DNA of 64,000 nt from Siniperca chuatsi. Its lineage: Eukaryota; Chordata; Actinopteri; Centrarchiformes; Sinipercidae. A model generated the notes under the pieces. The model worked only from the letters and a program-made list of their open reading frames with translations. It ran no database searches and was not told the origin of the DNA. Of this stretch, positions 60,901 through 64,000 are shown piece after piece; within the stretch, counting starts at the first letter, position 1; every line of letters begins with the position of its first letter. Both the position numbers and the translations under genes were made by a program. Where the stretch lies: assembly GCF_020085105.1 (NCBI RefSeq), contig NC_058045.1, positions 10,549,833 to 10,613,832 on the forward strand. The letters are read 5' to 3'.

Positions 60901-61036
60901 CACCTTGTTTGGATATTTCTCCATCTTTTTTGGCTCGTAGCCTTTTGGAGAGAGTTGGGGCAGAGGTCTCCCCGGTTCTTTTCTTCACTTTTCCCTTTGA
61001 TTCAGATGCATCGGACTTCGTCGGTCTGCCTTTCAT
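54946..61036 (-). CDS. ddb2: DNA damage-binding protein 2 (XPE), complete, 484 aa
   Basis: Ten coding exons on the minus strand: 61036-60904, 60825-60710, 58497-58306, 58129-57999, 57118-57019, 56889-56712, 56315-56170, 55602-55447, 55361-55316 and 55202-54946. The protein is the WD40 UV-damage sensor of the CUL4-DDB1 ligase. Key blocks: helix-loop region [45 protein letters not shown] at 260-263 (the DDB1-CUL4 associated WDxR motif), and the DNA-inserting hairpin [13 protein letters not shown] with FQH at 325-327. The C-terminus runs about 70 residues past the last blade and is lysine-rich ([17 protein letters not shown]), longer than human. An alternative exon for 58129-57999 lies at 57813-57647 and would give 496 aa. 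A second possible start is the ATG ending exon 1 (61110-61107, in frame, adding MRGE). Confidence 0.94.
57647..57813 (-). CDS. ddb2: duplicated, probably mutually exclusive exon of ddb2 (alternative WD40 blade)
   Basis: This 167-nt open segment has a good acceptor (tttctgtgcacag) and a GTGAGA donor. It starts in phase 0 and ends with two bases over, exactly like the 131-nt exon at 58129-57999. It encodes [20 protein letters not shown], then [17 protein letters not shown], and ends GHDHHNV. This parallels the neighbour's [35 protein letters not shown] and VFANTDVL, and the same blade of human DDB2 (GAGGSITGLKF ... SSMEGTTRLQDF). Including both exons gives a stop after ten codons; including neither also leads to an early stop. 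The segment is therefore usable only in place of its neighbour. It could be an expressed alternative blade or a decaying exon copy. Confidence 0.75.
58765..59022 (+). repeat. old MITE family B copy
   Basis: Diverged but ordered family B words: TTGTCCATAAAATGCCAGATAG, GACGTCTTCGAGAATG, AATTAATTGATCAACAGAATTG and TAATTGTTTTAGTTGTA. It lies in the 2.2-kb ddb2 intron. Confidence 0.6.
60050..60550 (+). repeat. MITE family C copy
   Basis: It begins TAGTGGGGGAAGAAGTACTCAG, continues with TTTACTTAAGTAAAAGTA and AAAGTCCTGAATTCAAAATG, and closes with AGTATTTGAGTAAATGCACTTAG. It is the same element as 31372-31835 but with degraded ends. Confidence 0.85.
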
Positions 61037-61539
61037 TTCTCCCCCTAAAATACACGACAAACGATTATTAACCAACACCACGCGGAGGATTTGACTCGAC
61101 ACTTACTCATTTAGCTGCATCAATAAGGTTTATACAACCTGTGATGTTCAGTGTTTGGCGCTGCAGTTTAAGAGCAGGAACTCCAGTGTTTGTATAACGC
61201 AGCAGCACACGCGAGCGTGTAAATGGCTGCAAATGTCAGTGTTTTGTAACTTGTGTGTGTTACAGCTGGTGGGCAGTAGGTGTCAGAGTTTCTCCACCAA
61301 CAGCCCTCAGTGGACGCCATGTTTGGTGTTTCGGTAGGACTACAAACTGACGTCAGCTTTGAGTTGAGGGGCTTTATTTATGAAAAACCCACTTAGATTA
61401 TGGGAGTCAGACTGATTACATTAATAAATAATATGGCAAATAATTAAAATGGAGTGTAAAAAGAAATAAAAAAGGTCCATTGTTTTAGCTGAGTTTGTAG
61501 TTAAGACTTCACTTAAGTTATTTATGTTTTTTATTTTCT

Positions 61540-61652
61540 TTTTTTATCTCGCACTTTGGGTGTCCTTATGTTGTTTTCCTTTTTGTGATTCTTATGTGTA
61601 ACACAACAACTTCCCGTTTGGATTAATAAATATATCTATCTATCTATGAGAG
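61540..61652 (+). mobile_element. LINE 3' tail remnant ending in (ATCT)n
   Basis: The segment from CTCGCACTTTGGGTGTCCTT to GTTTGGATTAATAAATATATC, followed by tandem ATCT units, is the usual look of a teleost non-LTR retrotransposon 3' end. No coding part is left and the family is not assigned. Confidence 0.45.
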
Positions 61653-61849
61653 CCAGCGCCTGTAGTTTCTGTACATTTATTTATTCTTTATTTGGATTCC
61701 CCATTAGCTTCCACAGAGTATAATTATTTATAATCTGTTTATAACAAATTCACTAATTCACTTTAGGCCTCAATATATTTTTTGTTCTTGCATTAACTGA
61801 TTAAAACCAAAATATTGTTACATACAGCTGCAACATAACAAAATGTGAA

Positions 61850-61892
61850 AAAAGTGAAGGGGTCTGAATACTTTCTAGGATGCCATCCAACC
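61850..61892 (-). repeat. Tc1/mariner-type terminal repeat remnant
   Basis: AAAAAAGTGAAGGGGTCTGAATACTTTCTAGG is the complement of the phrase at the right edge of the window (GAAAGTATCTAGACCCCTTCACTTTTTT), a motif found at the ends of common fish Tc1-like elements. Confidence 0.55.
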
Positions 61893-62410
61893 TTGTAAAA
61901 GTGACACACATACATGTGACCCGTTTTTAAAGATTTACATCTTTAGTGTGAAACAATGGGCTGGGGGCTGAGTGCCACAGAAAGGCCAGGGAAGTCAGAA
62001 AGTATTGAGATAAACTAACATATTGTTGGTTTTGGTCTTTTTATGTGATTTGTTGGCAATAAGAGTGCATTTTTTTATTCAAAAATAATAATACAATATC
62101 TGATATAGTAACAAACTAAACCAAATTAAGATACAACAATCTAAACCCCACCACTAAAAACCATGAATGCATTCTGTCTCTCATTATCTAAAACTAAAAG
62201 AAAGGGCGACATTACAGACAATACTGTCATTATGAAAATTCTTGTTGCTGTTTATTTTTGTTTGCATGGTTTCTTAGGCAATCTGAATTCGCACTGGTGT
62301 TAGCTAGTATCGGTATATCTGGTGACTGCAACATATTTTACATTCTTGTTGTTTCCATAAAACGCTCGGCAGTGAAGGCGGAAACACGTGTTTGCTTGTT
62401 GTGGAATCTT

Positions 62411-62436
62411 ATTGGCTGCTGCCGGCTCGTTTTGAA
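62411..62436 (+). promoter_or_regulatory. kif23: cell-cycle promoter motifs of kif23: inverted CCAAT box and CHR
   Basis: ATTGG (62411-62415) and TTTGAA (62431-62436) lie about 85-110 bp upstream of the ATG, the spacing expected of NF-Y and CHR elements in G2/M genes. KIF23 is a known late cell-cycle gene under DREAM/MuvB control. Confidence 0.5.
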
Positions 62437-62518
62437 AAAAGTCCTCTGATTTGAGGCGGAGGGAAAGTTCAAAATTGTAGCAACGGGACGGTAAAACTAC
62501 AGGAAGCAGCGAGTTACA

Positions 62519-63201
62519 ATGATCAGACAAGCGTAAGTAGAGTTTAATATATTTTTTAAGTTGCGTTTAAAGTACATTACCTACAAGTATTATGCTAATG
62601 CTAAACGTCACGGTACAGTTTAACTACCATATTTGTCCACGGAATCCAGTCAAGTGATGACTAGCTTACCCGTAACGTTAGCCGGGGGCTAATAAGCCGT
62701 CTAGCCAGTGGCTTTGTTAACGCATCTTCGCTTACTGCAATAAAAGGCTAACTCCAACAATGTGCTGTACTAATGAAATGTGACTTATTTTTTCAGGAAG
62801 GGTAGAACCCCCCGCAGGCCTCCTCCAAAAAAGCCTTCCAGCAACCAGAAAGACCCGGTTGGGGTGAGTGTTAGTGAGTTGTTCAAGAACCAGCAAACAC
62901 AAACCGTAGCATTCATTACTTTTGGGATGTGATACGCGAACGTCTGGCGAGTTTTAGTTTTAAGGTGAAGCCTGTTAGTATTTTAATCGGTTTTTGTCCA
63001 AAAGTTACAATGATGGAAAGGTAGTAAAGGACGTCCCCCTGGAGCTCATTTGACTGATGTATTTCCCCTCAGGTGTACTGCCGTGTACGACCTCTGGGTG
63101 TGGAGGACGAGGAGTGCTGCATTGAGGTGATCAGCAGCACCACCATCCAGCTGCACGCCCCTGAAGGCTTCAAAACAAACCGCAATGGAGAGTACAAAGA
63201 G
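62519..63201 (+). CDS. kif23: Kinesin-like protein KIF23 (MKLP1), first three coding exons only
   Basis: Exons 62519-62532, 62797-62863 and 63073-63201 join in frame; the gene runs off the right edge. The 70 residues read [20 protein letters not shown], then [16 protein letters not shown], then [20 protein letters not shown], ending NRNGEYKE. The start of the motor domain, YCRVRPLG, and the rest match human KIF23 closely. KIF23 is the plus-end motor of centralspindlin, working with RACGAP1 at the midzone in cytokinesis. The remainder of the motor, including the P-loop, is outside the window. Intron 3 contains a TTAA-flanked MITE. Confidence 0.92.
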
Positions 63202-63303
63202 GTAACACATCCAGTCAACCTGGAGTAGTTTTTGTGTTTTCCCCCTTTTGTTTGTATACTTTAGATGTACGTACAGATGTATTATCTGTCCAGTTTAGTT
63301 TAA

Positions 63304-63918
63304 AGGATAAGGCTGGTGATATTCTGCATTTAAAACAAATCCACTGAAAAGATAAAAACCAACAATAAATTGTTCCTACTAATAAGTACTGTCTGTGTAG
63401 CCAAAGCCTGATTATAGTTTAGCTGTAGCAACTTAATTGTTGTTCAAAAATTAAAACACATCAATGAGCCACAACACAATAAACATGATGTTTATTTTGA
63501 GTCAATCCCACATGATCCTGCTGCCATGAATACACAGTATGTATTTTGCATTAAGCTGTATCCGAGTGCAGATCACATAGGCAGCAGGCCAAGCAAGGTA
63601 GCTCATTTGTCCTTCTTCCTAGCCATGTCAAGTTCTTCCTTGGGGGATATATAGATGTTCCCAGGCTAGATGGGTTAAGTAATCCACCCAGCGTGGAGTT
63701 CAGACATCCAGAAGGAGCTACGAGTAGAGCCGCTCCTCGTTTGCGTTCAAAGGAGCTATTTGAAGTGATTTGGGCATCTTTATAAGGATGCCTCTTGGAC
63801 ACCTCCCTGTGGAGCCATTCCAGGCATATCCAACTGGGGGGGTGGTTGGTCTTATTTTTAGTCTTTTTATGTGATTGGTTGGTAATAAGAAAAACTATGA
63901 TAATGCCTGCCTTATCCT
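63304..63918. mobile_element. piggyBac-like MITE with TTAA target duplication
   Basis: AGGATAAGGCTGG at the left and CCTGCCTTATCCT at the right are inverted repeats with one mismatch. Each is directly flanked by TTAA (63300-63303 and 63919-63922). TTAA duplication with short inverted ends is the mark of the piggyBac superfamily. No transposase frame is present, and the middle is taken up by a LINE fragment. Confidence 0.75.
63560..63840 (+). mobile_element. LINE coding-region fragment inside the MITE
   Basis: The words GAGTAGAGCCGCTCCTCG, AAAGGAGCTATTTGAAGTG, TTGGGCATC, AGGATGCCTCTTGGACACCT and AGCCATTCCAGGCATATCC follow the end of the reverse-transcriptase frame of a LINE very common in fish. 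It is diverged and truncated at both ends. Confidence 0.6.
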
Positions 63919-63929
63919 TTAATGTAATA

Positions 63930-64000
63930 TACAGTGCATTTAGAAAGTATCTAGACCCCTTCACTTTTTTCAGTTTCAGTTGCAGACTTATGCTAAATTT
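63930..64000 (+). repeat. Tc1/mariner-type terminal repeat at the window edge
   Basis: ACAGTGCATTTAGAAAGTAT followed by CTAGACCCCTTCACTTTTTT is the left end of a Tc1-like fish repeat; it continues past the edge. Confidence 0.6.

Larger units (their letters stand above)
61111..62410. other. ddb2-kif23 intergenic region with repeat remnants
   Basis: Next to 61110 lies the ddb2 5' UTR and promoter. From about 61540 to 62060 the sequence is a patchwork of repeat remnants listed separately. A piece at about 62000-62060 (TTTTTATGTGATTTGTTGGC) resembles part of the MITE at 63304-63918. No gene is seen. Confidence 0.5.

Noticed and set aside
63551-63964. 137-codon minus-strand frame near the right edge
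   Set aside because: It lies across a LINE fragment in antisense and MITE ends; the frame is accidental.

Overview
The window is nuclear DNA from a ray-finned fish, most likely a percomorph (spiny-rayed) teleost. The genes are vertebrate genes split by many GT-AG introns, often under 200 bp. Intergenic gaps are short, coding exons stand out from AT-rich introns, and the non-coding DNA is full of small inverted-repeat DNA transposons (MITEs), a SINE-like element and LINE fragments of the kind usual in teleosts. There is no sign of bacterial, plasmid, CRISPR or proviral content.

Layout, left to right: an AT-rich stretch, probably the 3' UTR of an upstream gene (1-2175); tmem258 (+); tmem138 (-); an EF-hand/coiled-coil/Rab protein best called cracr2b (+); tetraspanin cd151 (+); gatd1 (+); chid1 (-); ighmbp2 (+); a fish TRIM35-like RING/B-box/SPRY ligase (-); rapsn (-); kbtbd4 (-); fam180b (+); ddb2 (-); and the first three coding exons of kif23 (+, running off the right edge). 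For all twelve complete genes I joined the exons by hand with consistent splice phases. The predicted lengths are 79, 162, 652, 252, 213, 386, 995, 470, 412, 523, 162 and 484 aa, close to the human proteins where I could compare (for example 79, 162 and 412 aa for TMEM258, TMEM138 and RAPSN). Gene names are recognised from remembered family sequences, not from a search.

The genes do not form one pathway. tmem258 belongs to the oligosaccharyltransferase, tmem138 to cilia, cracr2b to calcium/vesicle signalling, cd151 to integrin adhesion, chid1 to the secretory/lysosomal route, ighmbp2 to RNA/DNA helicase work, rapsn to acetylcholine-receptor clustering, kbtbd4 and ddb2 to cullin-RING ubiquitin ligases, and kif23 to cytokinesis. 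What they share is linkage: most human counterparts lie on chromosome 11 (11q12, 11p15.5, 11q13, 11p11.2), so the block is a rearranged remnant of one ancestral segment, with a fish TRIM gene and kif23 (human chromosome 15) added. Head-to-head pairs are tmem138/cracr2b, chid1/ighmbp2, kbtbd4/fam180b and ddb2/kif23. Tail-to-tail pairs are tmem258/tmem138, gatd1/chid1, ighmbp2/trim and fam180b/ddb2.

The most interesting observation is in ddb2. The exon for one WD40 blade is followed 185 bp downstream by a second, diverged, open exon with intact splice sites and the same start and end phases. Only one of the two can be used at a time without breaking the frame, so this looks like an undescribed pair of mutually exclusive exons changing one blade of the UV-damage sensor. 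Second, cracr2b keeps a full C-terminal Rab GTPase that I recall human CRACR2B lacks, and it has a candidate intronic polyadenylation site that would make a Rab-less short form. A hAT-like MITE ends six bases from the splice donor of kbtbd4 coding exon 1, and a rapsn intron holds two overlapping perfect hairpins.
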